Part shown: piece by piece, positions 28,614-38,407 of the stretch
Position numbering within the stretch: the first letter of the stretch is position 1
How the letters are laid out: each line of letters begins with the position of its first letter
NCBI RefSeq assembly: GCF_902497625.1
Contig: NZ_CABVGX010000004.1
Location: forward strand, 1 to 64,000
Reading direction: 5' to 3'
DNA length: 64,000 nucleotides
From: Pseudomonas fluorescens
GTDB lineage: Bacteria > Pseudomonadota > Gammaproteobacteria > Pseudomonadales > Pseudomonadaceae
Translations under genes and position numbers: made by a program
Notes under the pieces: generated by a model
Database searches by the model: none
What the model was told of the DNA's origin: nothing
What the model saw: only the letters and a program-made list of their open reading frames with translations

Positions 28614-30737
28614 ATGGAATGCGCGCACATCACGCCAGTTGAAGGCGGCTCTACCTTATTGATCGTCGACGACTACCCTGAAAATCTGCTCAGCATGCGT
28701 GCTTTGCTCGAACGCGAGGACTGGCAGGTCATCACGGCTGCCTCCGGTTTCGAAGCCCTCAGCCTGCTGCTTGAGCACGATATCGACCTGGTTCTGCTGG
28801 ATGTGCAGATGCCCGGCATGGATGGTTTCGAAGTCGCGCGGTTGATGCGCGGCAGCCAGCGGACCCGCCTGACCCCGATCATTTTCCTGACCGCCAACGA
28901 ACAATCGCAGGACGCCGTGATCAAGGGCTATGCGAGTGGCGCAGTGGACTACCTGTTCAAACCGTTTGACCCGCAAATCCTCAAACCTAAAGTTCAGGCC
29001 TTGCTGGAGCACCAGCGCAACCGACGCGCATTGCAGCGCCTGAGCCATGACCTGGAGGTTGCGCGCGCTTTTAATGCCTCGGTATTGGATAACGCCGCCG
29101 AAGGTATCCTGGTGGTGGGTGACGACGGTCTGATTCGCTTTGCCAACCCGGCCATGTCGCGCCTGCTCAATGCCACGCAGCAGGAGTTGCAGGGCACGGA
29201 GTTTCTCAATTATCTGCAAAAGCCCCATGTGCCGATCTGGACAGATTCGGATCTGCTCAAGGGTTACAGAGAGGGCGAAACCCTGCGCCTGCACGATGCG
29301 CTGTTGCGTACCGCCTGCGGGCAGCAGGTTCCGGTGGCGTTGTCCTGCGCTCCGTTGCCCAGCCCGCAACAGGCGATGGTCGTGACCGTGCTCGACATGT
29401 CAGTGGTGCGTCATCTGCATCAGCAATTGGAAGTTCAGGCCGTGACCGACCCGTTGACCGGGTTGCTCAACCGGCGCGGTTTTTACCAGACCGTGGAAAA
29501 CCTGCTGCTGCGCGGTGAGCGCTCGGACAGTGCCTGGGTTTTGCTCTATCTCGACCTGGACGGATTCAAGCGGGTCAATGACTCCCTAGGTCATGATGCC
29601 GGCGATCGGGTTTTACGTTGGGTGTCCGAGCAGCTCAAAGCGTGCCTGCGCCCATTCGACATACTTGCGCGCATCGGCGGTGACGAATTCACCGCGTTAC
29701 TGAAACTGGAAGCGGTTGAGCAAGCGGCGCAGATCGCCGAGCAACTGATCGAGCGCGTATCGATCTGTCAGCAGATCGACGGCCTGGACATCGCCCTCGG
29801 CGCAAGTATTGGTATCGCGACATTCCCGGACTGCGGTGCCGATCTGGATGGGTTGATGCGCGCATCCGACATCGCCATGTATGAGGCCAAGCGCGCAGGT
29901 CGTCAGCAGTATCGCTTCTACGATCACGACATGAATGGTCGTGCGCGCTCGCGACTTATGCTCGAGGAAAGCGTGCGCGCCGCCATCGAGAACCGCGACT
30001 TCAGTCTGGTGTATCAACCGCAGGTGGCAATCGACAGCGGAAAGATCCGTGGTGTCGAGGCGCTGCTGCGCTGGCAGCACCCGAGCGTCGGCGACGTACC
30101 GCCCGGGCTGTTTTTACCGCTGTTGGAGGAAGCGCGGCTGATCAGTCGTCTGGGCAGCTGGATCTATCAGCATGGGGCGGAACAACGCAAAGCCTGGGCG
30201 CCCCTGTTTGCCGACGAGCTGGTGCTGGCGGTGAGCTTGAGCAGCACGCAGTTCGGCATGCCCAATCTGGTCACCGAGTTACGCCAGGTGCTGGAACGTC
30301 ATGGCTTGCAGGCGCGTCATCTGGAAGTCGAGGTCACGGAAGAGGCCCTGATGCAGCACCCTGAAGAAACCCGCAAACAGATACGTCTGCTGCGCAATCT
30401 GGGGGTGCGGGTGGCGCTGGACGATTTCGGTTCGGGACCTTGCTCGCTGTCACTGTTGCGGGATCTGGAGCTGGACACGGTCAAGCTCGACCGGCACTTG
30501 ATAGCCCGGTTGCCCGACTCTTCCCGAGACGCGATGCTGGTGCAGCATATGATCGACCTGTGTAGTCAGTTCGGCATTCTGGTGATTGCTGAAGGAGTGG
30601 AAACGGTTGCGCAGTATGAATGGCTGCGCGCCGGCGGCTGTGGGTTCGTGCAGGGCTTTCTGGTGGCAAAGCCGCTGGTCGCCGAAGACGTCGGCGATTT
30701 TGTGCGGCCGTTCGACTGGAGCGCGTTACCCCGCTGA
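28614..30737 (+). CDS. Response regulator with PAS, GGDEF and EAL domains
   Basis: The 707-residue protein has four modules. The receiver domain is residues 14-130, with phospho-acceptor Asp63 in LVLLDVQMPGMDG. A PAS domain follows (about 145-265, VLDNAAEGILVVGDDGLIRFANPAMSRLL). The GGDEF domain (about 275-430) has the intact RIGGDEF signature near residue 355. The EAL domain (about 445-700) has VEALLRW, EVTEEAL and DDFGSGPCSLSLLRDLELDTVKLDR. Both catalytic signatures look intact, so it may make or degrade cyclic di-GMP, or do one under phosphorylation control. No histidine kinase gene adjoins it, so it is an orphan regulator. Confidence 0.93.
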   Translation: MECAHITPVEGGSTLLIVDDYPENLLSMRALLEREDWQVITAASGFEALSLLLEHDIDLVLLDVQMPGMDGFEVARLMRGSQRTRLTPIIFLTANEQSQDAVIKGYASGAVDYLFKPFDPQILKPKVQALLEHQRNRRALQRLSHDLEVARAFNASVLDNAAEGILVVGDDGLIRFANPAMSRLLNATQQELQGTEFLNYLQKPHVPIWTDSDLLKGYREGETLRLHDALLRTACGQQVPVALSCAPLPSPQQAMVVTVLDMSVVRHLHQQLEVQAVTDPLTGLLNRRGFYQTVENLLLRGERSDSAWVLLYLDLDGFKRVNDSLGHDAGDRVLRWVSEQLKACLRPFDILARIGGDEFTALLKLEAVEQAAQIAEQLIERVSICQQIDGLDIALGASIGIATFPDCGADLDGLMRASDIAMYEAKRAGRQQYRFYDHDMNGRARSRLMLEESVRAAIENRDFSLVYQPQVAIDSGKIRGVEALLRWQHPSVGDVPPGLFLPLLEEARLISRLGSWIYQHGAEQRKAWAPLFADELVLAVSLSSTQFGMPNLVTELRQVLERHGLQARHLEVEVTEEALMQHPEETRKQIRLLRNLGVRVALDDFGSGPCSLSLLRDLELDTVKLDRHLIARLPDSSRDAMLVQHMIDLCSQFGILVIAEGVETVAQYEWLRAGGCGFVQGFLVAKPLVAEDVGDFVRPFDWSALPR

Positions 30738-30786
30738 ATTGGCTACACTGGCGGCCTTTATCGATATTGATGCTGTGCGTCCCATT

Positions 30787-31332
30787 ATGACTGCGCTGAA
30801 ATACCTCCAGGCCTATCCGGTCGAATTGCAGGACCAGGTGCGCCGGTTGATCGCTGAAGGCCGGCTGAGCGATTACCTGAGCCAACGTTATCCCGAGAAG
30901 CATGGGGTACAGAGCGACAAGGCGTTGTATACCTACGCACTGGACTTGAAGCAGGAGTACCTGCGCAATGCCCCGGCGATTGACAAGGTGTTGTTCGACA
31001 GCCGTCTCGACCTCACCCACCGCGCCCTAGGCCTGCACACCACGATTTCGCGCGTGCAGGGCGGCAAGCTCAAGGCCAAGAAGGAAATCCGCGTAGCGGC
31101 GCTGTTCAAGGACGCACCCTCGATGTTTCTGAAAATGATCGTGGTGCATGAACTGGCGCACTTCAAGGAATCCGACCACAACAAGGCCTTCTACAAACTC
31201 TGCGAGCACATGTTGCCGGGGTATCACCAGGTGGAGTTCGATTTGCGCGTCTACCTGACGTGGAGGGACATGGCGGCGAGCGCAGGTACGCAGGAGCTGC
31301 CGCAGGCTCCGATCTTTCGATCTATCAAATAA
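30787..31332 (+). CDS. YgjP-like metallopeptidase domain protein
   Basis: The product has 181 residues. The zinc signature is MIVVHELAHFKESDHNKAFYKLCEHMLPGYHQVEFDLRVYL: HELAH plus a third His six residues later in DHNKAF, the arrangement of DUF45/YgjP domains. An N-terminal helical part (residues 1-60) precedes it. The molecular substrate is unknown; YgjP/SprT-like folds include DNA-protein crosslink proteases, but that is not implied here. It starts 49 bp after the GGDEF-EAL gene stop and 14 bp before the small winged-helix gene, so the three may be transcribed together. Confidence 0.8.
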   Translation: MTALKYLQAYPVELQDQVRRLIAEGRLSDYLSQRYPEKHGVQSDKALYTYALDLKQEYLRNAPAIDKVLFDSRLDLTHRALGLHTTISRVQGGKLKAKKEIRVAALFKDAPSMFLKMIVVHELAHFKESDHNKAFYKLCEHMLPGYHQVEFDLRVYLTWRDMAASAGTQELPQAPIFRSIK

Positions 31333-31346
31333 CCCGGAGCGAATGG

Positions 31347-31643
31347 ATGGACGTCAGCAAAACCAAGAGCAGCTTCTATCGCCGACTGTATGTTGCCTAT
31401 CTGATCGACAGTGACGTCGCGAGCAGCGTGCCTGCCCTGACCGAAGCGACCGGCATGCCCCGGCGTACGGCTCAGGACACCATCGCGGCATTGGCGGATC
31501 TGGACATTGTGTGTCAATTTGAGCAGGAAGAAGGCGGCCGCAACCATGCCGGTCGCTATCGAATCCGTGATTGGGGGGCGATCGACAAGGCATGGATCAA
31601 GGGTAATTTGCGGCAGATCAAGACGGTGCTGGACTATCCCTGA
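31347..31643 (+). CDS. Small winged helix-turn-helix protein
   Basis: The 98-residue protein has SVPALTEATGMPRRTAQDTIAALADLDIVCQFEQEEGGRNHAGRYRIRDWG, the recognition helix and wing of a winged-helix DNA-binding fold. There is no effector domain. ATG 31347 is in frame; an ATG four bases earlier is in another frame. GGAGCG precedes it. It follows the metallopeptidase gene by 14 bp. Target unknown. Confidence 0.75.
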   Translation: MDVSKTKSSFYRRLYVAYLIDSDVASSVPALTEATGMPRRTAQDTIAALADLDIVCQFEQEEGGRNHAGRYRIRDWGAIDKAWIKGNLRQIKTVLDYP

Positions 31644-31674
31644 CCTGCGCGGTTCAGCCCTTGGCGAAAGTGTC

Positions 31675-32127
31675 TTACGGCCGCCGCATCCCGATGTGCG
31701 GAATGCCATCCTCCAGGTATTCCTCGCCCGCCACGATAAATCCGTAGCTCCCGTAATAACCCTGCAAGTGCGCCTGAGCTGACAAATAGATCGACACGTC
31801 CGGCCAGCGCTTGTCAGCCTGTTTCAGCGCCTGCGCCATCAACTCGTGACCCAGCCCGGTACCGCGCGCCTGTGGGGCAATAATTACCCTGCCGATCACC
31901 ACGTCGCCGCCCTGCAATTCGGGGTCGAGCAAGCGCAGATACGCCACCAGCCTGTCGCCGTCCCACGCCATCAAATGGCAGGTGTCACCCGCCAGGTCCT
32001 GGCCATCCAAGTCCTGATACAGGCACTTCTGCTCAACGACAAAGACTTCGATACGCAGCTGCAGAATCGCATACAGCTGTTCTTTGCCCAGGTCACTGTG
32101 GTGCTTGCAGACCCAATCAATTGTCAT
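31675..32127 (-). CDS. GNAT N-acetyltransferase, ElaA-like
   Basis: The 150-residue protein matches ElaA: YAILQLRIEVFVVEQKCLYQDLDGQDL near residues 19-45, HLMAWDGDRLVAYLRLL, and the acetyl-CoA loop GRVIIAPQARGTGLGHELM near residues 79-97 (Q-A-R-G-T-G). The ending YGSYGFIVAGEEYLEDGIPHIGMRRP is typical of the family. Acetyl acceptor unknown. It is convergent with the winged-helix gene, 31 bp between stops. Confidence 0.88.
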   Translation of the reverse strand: MTIDWVCKHHSDLGKEQLYAILQLRIEVFVVEQKCLYQDLDGQDLAGDTCHLMAWDGDRLVAYLRLLDPELQGGDVVIGRVIIAPQARGTGLGHELMAQALKQADKRWPDVSIYLSAQAHLQGYYGSYGFIVAGEEYLEDGIPHIGMRRP

Positions 32128-32380
32128 TTTTCCACTCCTTGATCAACTTGCTCCGATACTAAGCGCACCGACTGAAGATGTCTGTATGGCGAATAAATCT
32201 GTGACAAAGGCCAAAATGCCATCATTCATTTCGCGCGTGCTCGTGTTCTTTGTGTAATCTGGAATCAGCGCTGTGCAATTGCGTCGATGAGCTAGTGTTA
32301 GTACCTGGGTTTTGCCGGTACGGGGCCTTGGAGTTTTGGCTGAAACACACCGGGCCTCCCGCCCGCTAAGGATTTCTGGC

Positions 32381-33118
32381 ATGCCGCAATTGCATCGAGC
32401 TTTGGCCTTGATCGGTCTGCTGTTGCTGACCCACGCGGCAGCCGCGCAAAAACTGCGTCTGGTCGCGGACGCCTGGCCTCCCTTTACCGACGCCACGCTG
32501 ATCAACGGCGGGTTGGCGACCGATATCGTCAGCACCGCACTGGCCCGGGCCGGTTATGCCAGCGAGTTCGAGCAGGTACCCTGGGCGCGGGCGTTGCTGG
32601 GTGTGGGTGAGGGACGCTACGACGTGCTGGTCAACGCCTGGTACGCCGAGGATCGTACCCGGCTCGGTCAGTTTTCCGGCGAATACCTGCTCAACCGCGT
32701 GCGTTTTCTCAAGCGCAAAGACGCGCCGATCGAATACAACAACCTGCAGCAATTGCACACCTACCCGATTGCAGTGGTGCGCGGTTATGCCTATTCGTCA
32801 GCCTTCGACGAAGACACGGTGCTGCAGAAAGTCCCGGTGCACAGTTTCGCCATGGCAGTGCGCATGCTCGCGGCAGATCGGGTCAAGTTGACCCTGGAAG
32901 ACGAGTTCGTGGCGCGTTATTACCTGTCCCGAGAATCTTCCAAAGTGCGTAACGCCGTTGAGTTCCTGCCCAAGCCGTTGAGTGAGAACAGCCTGCATAT
33001 TCTGGTCAGTCTGAAAAACCCTCGGCATGCGGAAATCGTCTCGAATTTCGACCGCGAGATTGCCGAGATGAAGGCGGATGGGAGCTACGAGCGCTTGTTG
33101 AAGCGGCATGGCATGTGA
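32381..33118 (+). CDS. Periplasmic solute-binding protein (SBP_bac_3 type)
   Basis: The 245-residue protein has a signal peptide (LHRALALIGLLLLTHAAAA) followed by QKLRLVADAWPPFTDATLINGGLATDIV and WARALLGVGEGRYDVLVNAWYAED, the amino-acid-type binding-protein pattern. ATG 32381 has AAGGA upstream and places the signal at the terminus; the frame opens at 32312. No transporter subunits adjoin. It resembles the protein at 1569-2384 in type but is clearly a different paralogue. The 253 bp before it (32128-32380) show no gene. Confidence 0.85.
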   Translation: MPQLHRALALIGLLLLTHAAAAQKLRLVADAWPPFTDATLINGGLATDIVSTALARAGYASEFEQVPWARALLGVGEGRYDVLVNAWYAEDRTRLGQFSGEYLLNRVRFLKRKDAPIEYNNLQQLHTYPIAVVRGYAYSSAFDEDTVLQKVPVHSFAMAVRMLAADRVKLTLEDEFVARYYLSRESSKVRNAVEFLPKPLSENSLHILVSLKNPRHAEIVSNFDREIAEMKADGSYERLLKRHGM

Positions 33119-33158
33119 AGAACCGAGTTGAAGCTATTTACCTCACACTACGCGCCTC

Positions 33159-35342
33159 TCAAACCTTGTTCGTGTCCTTGATCAGATGCGCCGCCAGCGT
33201 GCGTAACGGCCCCAGTTGGCGGCAGATCAACGCCAGTTGCGTCTGCACCAGTCGCTGGCCTTCGTCGATCTCGTCCGGCATTTGCTCCAGCTCGTTGGCC
33301 AGGGCCTCTTCCTCATCGCTTTGAATCGCGATGGACGACTTGCTCGCCAATCCTTGTGCGATTTCATCGATACTCGCCGCCAGTTTGACCCCCGCGCCGT
33401 CAATCAAGTATTCACGCACGTCTGTCGGCAGCGGGGTTTCACGGTGTGCGCCCAGGCCTGACAGGTAACTCAGCAAGGTGTGCGACAGCACCAGAAAGCG
33501 GAAACCGACATCGGCTTCCTTACGAAAATGCCCCGGCTCCATCAGCATGTTGGCGAGTGTGGTCGACAGCGCTGCGTCGGCATTGTGCGCGTTGCGGCGG
33601 GCGAGTCGATAAGCGAGGTCGTCGCTCTTGCCCGCCGCGTATTGCTGCATGATCTGGCGCAGGTAAATACTGTTGCAGGTCAGGGTATTGGCCAGCACCT
33701 TGTTCAGGCGTCGGCCCTGCCAGTCCGGCAAGAACAGGAACACCGCAAGGCCGGCAATCAGGCTGCCGAGCAAGGTGTCGAACAGGCGGGGCAGGAACAG
33801 GCCATAACCGTCGCCCACCTGATTGAAACAGAACAGCACCATCAAGGTTATCGCAGCGGTGGCCAGCGTGTAGCGGGTGGTGCGGTTGGTGAAGAACACC
33901 ACCCCGGCGGCGATGGCGAAGCACGACTGCACTACGGGATTGGGGAACAGGTCGAACAGCGCCCAGGCCACGGTCAGGCCGATCGCGGTGCCGATAATCC
34001 GTTGACCGAGTTTGCGGCGGGTGGCGCCGTAGTTCGGCTGACACACGAACAGCGTGGTGAGAATGATCCAGTAGCCCTGCGACGGGTGGATCAAATGCAC
34101 CATGCCGTAGCCAATGCTCAACGCAAGGGGCAGGCGCAGTGCGTGGCGGAACAGCAACGAGGTCGGCGTCAGCTGCGTGCGCAAGCGGATCCACACATCC
34201 TTGAGGCTGCGCGGCGAACGGTCGAGCAGGCTGCTGTCGGTGGCATCGGCGAGAGCATCCGGGTTGCTGGCGTCGCTGAGCAGGCGGTCCAGCGTGCCGA
34301 GATTGGCTGCCAGCGCGCGGAGCGATCGCAACAGGCCGCGCCAGGCCGGGTTGCTCTGGATGCGCAGGTGTTCAAGGGAGGCGTGCAGGTCGCCCAAGGC
34401 TTCCGCAAAACCGGCGTCGTAGACGAACGGCTGACGCATCTGGATCGATTCCGCCAGCGCTCGGCAGGCTTTGCCTTGCTGGCGCAGTAGGCGCTGACAG
34501 CGGAACAGCACGTCGCTGTGGAAGAACGCCTCCGCCAGCGCGTTGTACGGGTAGTGCGAGGAGCTGGCACGCTCGTGGATGTCTTGGGCGAGGAAATACA
34601 GCTTGAGGTAGCGGCTGACCTTCGAGCCTGGCCGGCCATTGCCGACCCGGTGCAGGATGATTTCCTTCGCCGCATTCAGCGCCGCGACCACGCGCCCATT
34701 CTGCTGGGCGAGCTCCAGTCGACGTGCTTCTACGTCCATCTGCCGGATCGGCTCGAATAGCGACGATTTCAACTTCAGGTACAAACCCAGTTCACGGAAC
34801 AGCCGCGCCAGACTCTGCTGCACCGGCTGGTTGGAAAACAGCGCCTGCCACAGCACGGACAACAAACCGTACCATGCCGCGCCGGCCACCAGCAGCATCG
34901 GTTCGTGCCAGAAATCGGTGACCGGGCCGCCGCGCTGGTCTACGCCGATCATGGTGTAGACCGAGAGGATCAGCGTTGCCGAGGCGATCGCGCCGTAGCG
35001 TTCGCCTAACGCGCCGAGCATGGTCAGGGCGAAACTGGCGAGGGCGAGGGCGATGACAAAAATGATCGGGTAGGGGAACAGTAATTCGACGGACAGGGCG
35101 GCGATGGTGAAACACACCAGCGTCACCGCCAGTGAACTGAGGCGGCCCTGCCAGCTGTCGTCGGTCTCGGCCAGGGCGCTGGCGATGATCCCGAGAAACA
35201 GCGGGATCAACAGGCGCATTTCGTCCTGATACCAGCACAGCGCCATGCTGCCGGTCAGTGCGATGAACACCCGCACGCTGTAACTGAATTTATCCAGTGC
35301 CCAGAGGCGACGCAGAGACTGTTGGAAAGAGGTCGATGACAT
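33159..35342 (-). CDS. YccS/YhfK-type FUSC-family membrane protein
   Basis: The 727-residue protein carries two hydrophobic blocks. Residues about 20-160 hold six membrane segments (FSYSVRVFIALTGSMALCW...), a cytoplasmic helical part follows, then a second membrane block at about 400-530 (FRHALRLPLALSIGYGMVHLIHPSQGYWIILTTLFVCQPNYGATRRKLGQRIIGTAIG). The last stretch is the FUSC signature. Length and order match the YccS family. Proposed roles are aromatic-acid or other export, unproven. The C-terminal helical domain runs to the end. Confidence 0.9.
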   Translation of the reverse strand: MSSTSFQQSLRRLWALDKFSYSVRVFIALTGSMALCWYQDEMRLLIPLFLGIIASALAETDDSWQGRLSSLAVTLVCFTIAALSVELLFPYPIIFVIALALASFALTMLGALGERYGAIASATLILSVYTMIGVDQRGGPVTDFWHEPMLLVAGAAWYGLLSVLWQALFSNQPVQQSLARLFRELGLYLKLKSSLFEPIRQMDVEARRLELAQQNGRVVAALNAAKEIILHRVGNGRPGSKVSRYLKLYFLAQDIHERASSSHYPYNALAEAFFHSDVLFRCQRLLRQQGKACRALAESIQMRQPFVYDAGFAEALGDLHASLEHLRIQSNPAWRGLLRSLRALAANLGTLDRLLSDASNPDALADATDSSLLDRSPRSLKDVWIRLRTQLTPTSLLFRHALRLPLALSIGYGMVHLIHPSQGYWIILTTLFVCQPNYGATRRKLGQRIIGTAIGLTVAWALFDLFPNPVVQSCFAIAAGVVFFTNRTTRYTLATAAITLMVLFCFNQVGDGYGLFLPRLFDTLLGSLIAGLAVFLFLPDWQGRRLNKVLANTLTCNSIYLRQIMQQYAAGKSDDLAYRLARRNAHNADAALSTTLANMLMEPGHFRKEADVGFRFLVLSHTLLSYLSGLGAHRETPLPTDVREYLIDGAGVKLAASIDEIAQGLASKSSIAIQSDEEEALANELEQMPDEIDEGQRLVQTQLALICRQLGPLRTLAAHLIKDTNKV

Positions 35343-35478
35343 GAAGTGCGAAGGCCTTCCGAGGCAATGGCGCTAAATTGAGCCAGTAATGACGCCGACG
35401 CAATGGCGGCGATCACATCTGACAGCAAAATCTGTTCCTTCGCCGCGCAATCCACTCCTGCGTTTGCACGCTATTGCG

Positions 35479-35602
35479 TTGTAGGAGCTGTCGAGTGAAA
35501 CGAGGCTGCGATCTTTTGATCTTGTTTTTTAAAGGGCTAAATCAAAAGATCGCAGCCTCGTTTCACTCGACAGCTCCTACACAGCTCCTACACAGCTCCT
35601 AC
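35479..35602. repeat. REPIN, family A, with triplicated end
   Basis: The arms GTAGGAGCTGTCGAGTGAAA and its complement, with inner GATCTTTTGATC, form a perfect element. The right end CAGCTCCTACA is repeated three times in tandem (35571-35602), a local expansion. It lies upstream of the yccS-type gene and downstream of the YhiN-type gene. Confidence 0.9.
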
Positions 35603-35621
35603 AGAGCCTCGGATGCGTTGA

Positions 35622-36800
35622 TCAGACGTATTGCGCAGCCGCGTAGCCGGAGGCCCAGGCCCATTGGAAGTTGAAGCCACCCAGGTGCCCGGTGACATCC
35701 AGCACTTCGCCGATGAAATACAGCCCCGGGCTTTTCAGCGATTCCATGGTCTTGGACGACACTTCGCGCGTATCGACCCCGCCCAGCGTCACTTCTGCCG
35801 TGCGATAGCCCTCGGTCCCGGCCGGCACCACTTTCCAGCTCGCGAGCTTTTCCGCAATGTCGGCGATTTCCGCGTGGGTGTACTGCTTCATCGGTTTGGA
35901 GACGAACCAGTTGTCGGCGAGCAGGTTAGCCATCTTTTTGGTGAAGATTTCCCCGAGCAGGGTTTTCAGCTCGCTGTTCGGGCGTTCCACTTGCTGCTGT
36001 TGCAACCACGCCGGGACATCGTGATCCGGCAGCAAATTGATTTCAATGGTATCGCCTGACTCCCAGAAAGAGGAAATCTGCAAAATCGCTGGACCGCTGA
36101 GGCCGCGGTGGGTGAACAGAATATTCTCGCGGAAGCTCTGTTCATTACAGCTCACCAGACAATCTACCGAGGTGCCGGACAGCTCGGTGCACAGCTCTTT
36201 GAGTTGATCGGTGATGGTGAACGGCACCAGGCCGGCGCGGGTCGGCAGCAACTCGTGGCCAAACTGTTTCGCTACCTGATAGCCGAACCCGGTGGCGCCC
36301 AGGGTGGGAATCGACAAGCCGCCCGTGGCGATCACCAATGATTCGCAGGTGATTTGGTCGAGTGTGGTTTGCAGCAGATAGCCACTGTCCATTTTCTCGA
36401 TGTGCTGGATCGACGTGTCCAGGTGCAGGCTGACGCCCACCTGTTCGCATTCGTTGACCAGCATTTCGAGGATGTCACTGGATTTGTTATCACAGAACAG
36501 CTGGCCGAGTTTTTTCTCGTGGTAAGGCACGCCGTGCTTGGCGACCATGCCGATGAAATCCCACTGGGTATAGCGCGCCAGTGCGGATTTGCAGAAGTGT
36601 TCGTTTTGCGAAAGGAAATTGCCCGGCTCGGTGTACATGTTGGTGAAATTGCATCGGCCACCGCCCGACATCAGGATTTTCTTGCCGGCCTTGTTGGCAT
36701 GGTCGAGCAGCAGCACCTTGCGCCCGCGTGCGGCGGCGGTCAGCGCACACATCAACCCTGCGGCGCCAGCGCCAATGATCACGACTTCGGTAGAGCGCAA
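35622..36800 (-). CDS. NAD(P)/FAD-dependent oxidoreductase, HI0933/YhiN family
   Basis: The product has about 392 residues. VVIIGAGAAGLMCALTAAARG (residues 5-25) is the FAD-binding Rossmann motif and KAGKKILMSGGGRCNFTN the HI0933 signature; the C-terminus DVTGHLGGFNFQWAWASGYAAA closes the FAD site. Reaction and substrate are unknown for this family. The start is uncertain: TTG 36800 follows AGAGGACACC at a good distance and gives the usual LRSTEVVIIGAG N-terminus, while GTG 36827 is also in frame. Confidence 0.88.
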   Translation of the reverse strand: MRSTEVVIIGAGAAGLMCALTAAARGRKVLLLDHANKAGKKILMSGGGRCNFTNMYTEPGNFLSQNEHFCKSALARYTQWDFIGMVAKHGVPYHEKKLGQLFCDNKSSDILEMLVNECEQVGVSLHLDTSIQHIEKMDSGYLLQTTLDQITCESLVIATGGLSIPTLGATGFGYQVAKQFGHELLPTRAGLVPFTITDQLKELCTELSGTSVDCLVSCNEQSFRENILFTHRGLSGPAILQISSFWESGDTIEINLLPDHDVPAWLQQQQVERPNSELKTLLGEIFTKKMANLLADNWFVSKPMKQYTHAEIADIAEKLASWKVVPAGTEGYRTAEVTLGGVDTREVSSKTMESLKSPGLYFIGEVLDVTGHLGGFNFQWAWASGYAAAQYV

Positions 36801-36835
36801 AACGGTGTCCTCTTGATGTGTCACCACAAAACTAA

Positions 36836-36927
36836 CTGTGGGAGCGAGCCTGCTCGCGAAAGCGGTGTATCAGCCAACATCAACGTTGACTGACAGATTG
36901 CATTCGCGAGCAGGCTCGCTCCCACAG
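36836..36927. repeat. REPIN, family C
   Basis: CTGTGGGAGCGAGCCTGCTC and its complement form clean 24-base arms around CAACATCAACGTTGACTGA. It lies between dbpA and the YhiN-type gene, and copies of the same arms lie at 10.9 and 63.3 kb. Confidence 0.93.
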
Positions 36928-36944
36928 GGGTAATGGCGTTGTTC

Positions 36945-38330
36945 TTACAAAATACGCACGCGCAGCGAGCGGCCTTTGATCTTGCCGTCGTTCAGGCGCT
37001 GCACGGCCTGCTTGGCAACGCCACGCTCCACGGCCACATAGGCCTGGAAATCGAAAATCGCGATCTTGCCGACCTGAGCGCCGGGGATGCCGGCGTCGCC
37101 GGTCAAGGCACCGAGAATGTCGCCCGGACGCACTTTGTCTTTACGGCCCGCGCCGATCACCAACGTGCTCATCTGTGGCAGCAGCGGTGCGCCGCCCTGG
37201 GACTTGAGGTTGTCCAGCTGATCCCAGCTCAACGGCGATTTCTGCAGCTGCTCGATGGCCTGGGCGCGGTGCGCTTCGGACGGTGCGACCAGGCTGATCG
37301 CGATGCCTTTCTCGCCGGCACGACCGGTACGGCCAACACGGTGAATGTGGATTTCCGAATCGCGGGCCAGTTCGACGTTGATCACCATGTCCAGTGCATC
37401 AATGTCCAGACCGCGTGCGGCGACATCAGTAGCGACCAGCACCGAGGTGCTGCGATTGGCAAACATCGCCAGCACCTGGTCGCGATCACGCTGTTCCAGG
37501 TCGCCGTGAAGGCCGACGGCGGAAATGCCCTTGGAGGTCAGGTGATCGACAGTTTCCTGAACCTGCTGCTTGGTGAAGCAGAACGCCACGGTGGACGCCG
37601 GGCGGTGATGGGCGAGGACCTTGACCACTGCGTCCATACGCTCTTCAGGGGAGATTTCGTAGAAGCGCTGTTCGATCTGCGTGTCGTCGTGGAACGCCTC
37701 CGCTTTGACGATCTGCGGGTTGCGCATGAACTTCGAGGCCAGTTGCTTGATGCCCACCGGGTACGTGGCGGAGAACAGCAGGGTCTGCCGACGCTCCGGG
37801 CACTGGGCGATGATTTCTTCGATGGAATCGTAGAAACCCATGTCGAGCATGCGGTCGGCTTCGTCGAGGATAAGCGTGTTCAGGCCGTGCAAGATCAGCG
37901 AACCCTTGCGCAGGTGCTGCTGAATGCGACCCGGGGTGCCGACGATGATGTGCGCGCCATGTTCCAGCGAACCGATCTGCGGACCGAAGGACACGCCGCC
38001 GCACAGGGTCAGGACCTTGATGTTGTCTTCGGCGCGAGCCAGACGACGGATTTCCTTGGCGACCTGGTCGGCCAGTTCGCGGGTCGGGCAAATGACTAGC
38101 GCCTGGCAACCAAAGAAGCGTGGATTGATCGGGTTCAGCAGGCCGATACCAAAGGCAGCAGTCTTGCCGCTGCCGGTCTTGGCCTGGGCGATCAGATCCA
38201 TCCCTTTGAGGATCACCGGCAAGCTTTGCGCCTGGATCGGCGTCATCTGGGCATAACCGAGCGAGTCGAGGTTAGCCAGCATGGCGGCGGACAGCGGCAA
38301 AGTATTAAAAGCGGTGGCGATGGTGGTCAC
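36945..38330 (-). CDS. dbpA: DEAD-box RNA helicase DbpA
   Basis: The 461-residue helicase is activated by a 23S rRNA hairpin in late large-subunit assembly. Motifs are AKTGSGKT near residue 55, [14 protein letters not shown] near residue 152, SATYPVG, ARGLDIDALDMVINVEL and HRVGRTGRAGEKG. The last 75 residues (IGAGRKDKVRPGDILGALTGDAGIPGAQVGKIAIFDFQAYVAVERGVA) are the DbpA RNA-recognition domain that distinguishes it from RhlE and SrmB. A GTG at 38330 gives the common MTTIATAFNTLPLS start; a TTG at 38345 would add five residues. Confidence 0.95.
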   Translation of the reverse strand: MTTIATAFNTLPLSAAMLANLDSLGYAQMTPIQAQSLPVILKGMDLIAQAKTGSGKTAAFGIGLLNPINPRFFGCQALVICPTRELADQVAKEIRRLARAEDNIKVLTLCGGVSFGPQIGSLEHGAHIIVGTPGRIQQHLRKGSLILHGLNTLILDEADRMLDMGFYDSIEEIIAQCPERRQTLLFSATYPVGIKQLASKFMRNPQIVKAEAFHDDTQIEQRFYEISPEERMDAVVKVLAHHRPASTVAFCFTKQQVQETVDHLTSKGISAVGLHGDLEQRDRDQVLAMFANRSTSVLVATDVAARGLDIDALDMVINVELARDSEIHIHRVGRTGRAGEKGIAISLVAPSEAHRAQAIEQLQKSPLSWDQLDNLKSQGGAPLLPQMSTLVIGAGRKDKVRPGDILGALTGDAGIPGAQVGKIAIFDFQAYVAVERGVAKQAVQRLNDGKIKGRSLRVRIL

Positions 38331-38407
38331 GGGACTGGCCTGCAAAACAAAATGTCGCGCAGTGTATCAGTCCCGTGCGGTCCACCTGCAAATTATGGAC
38401 GAGCAGT

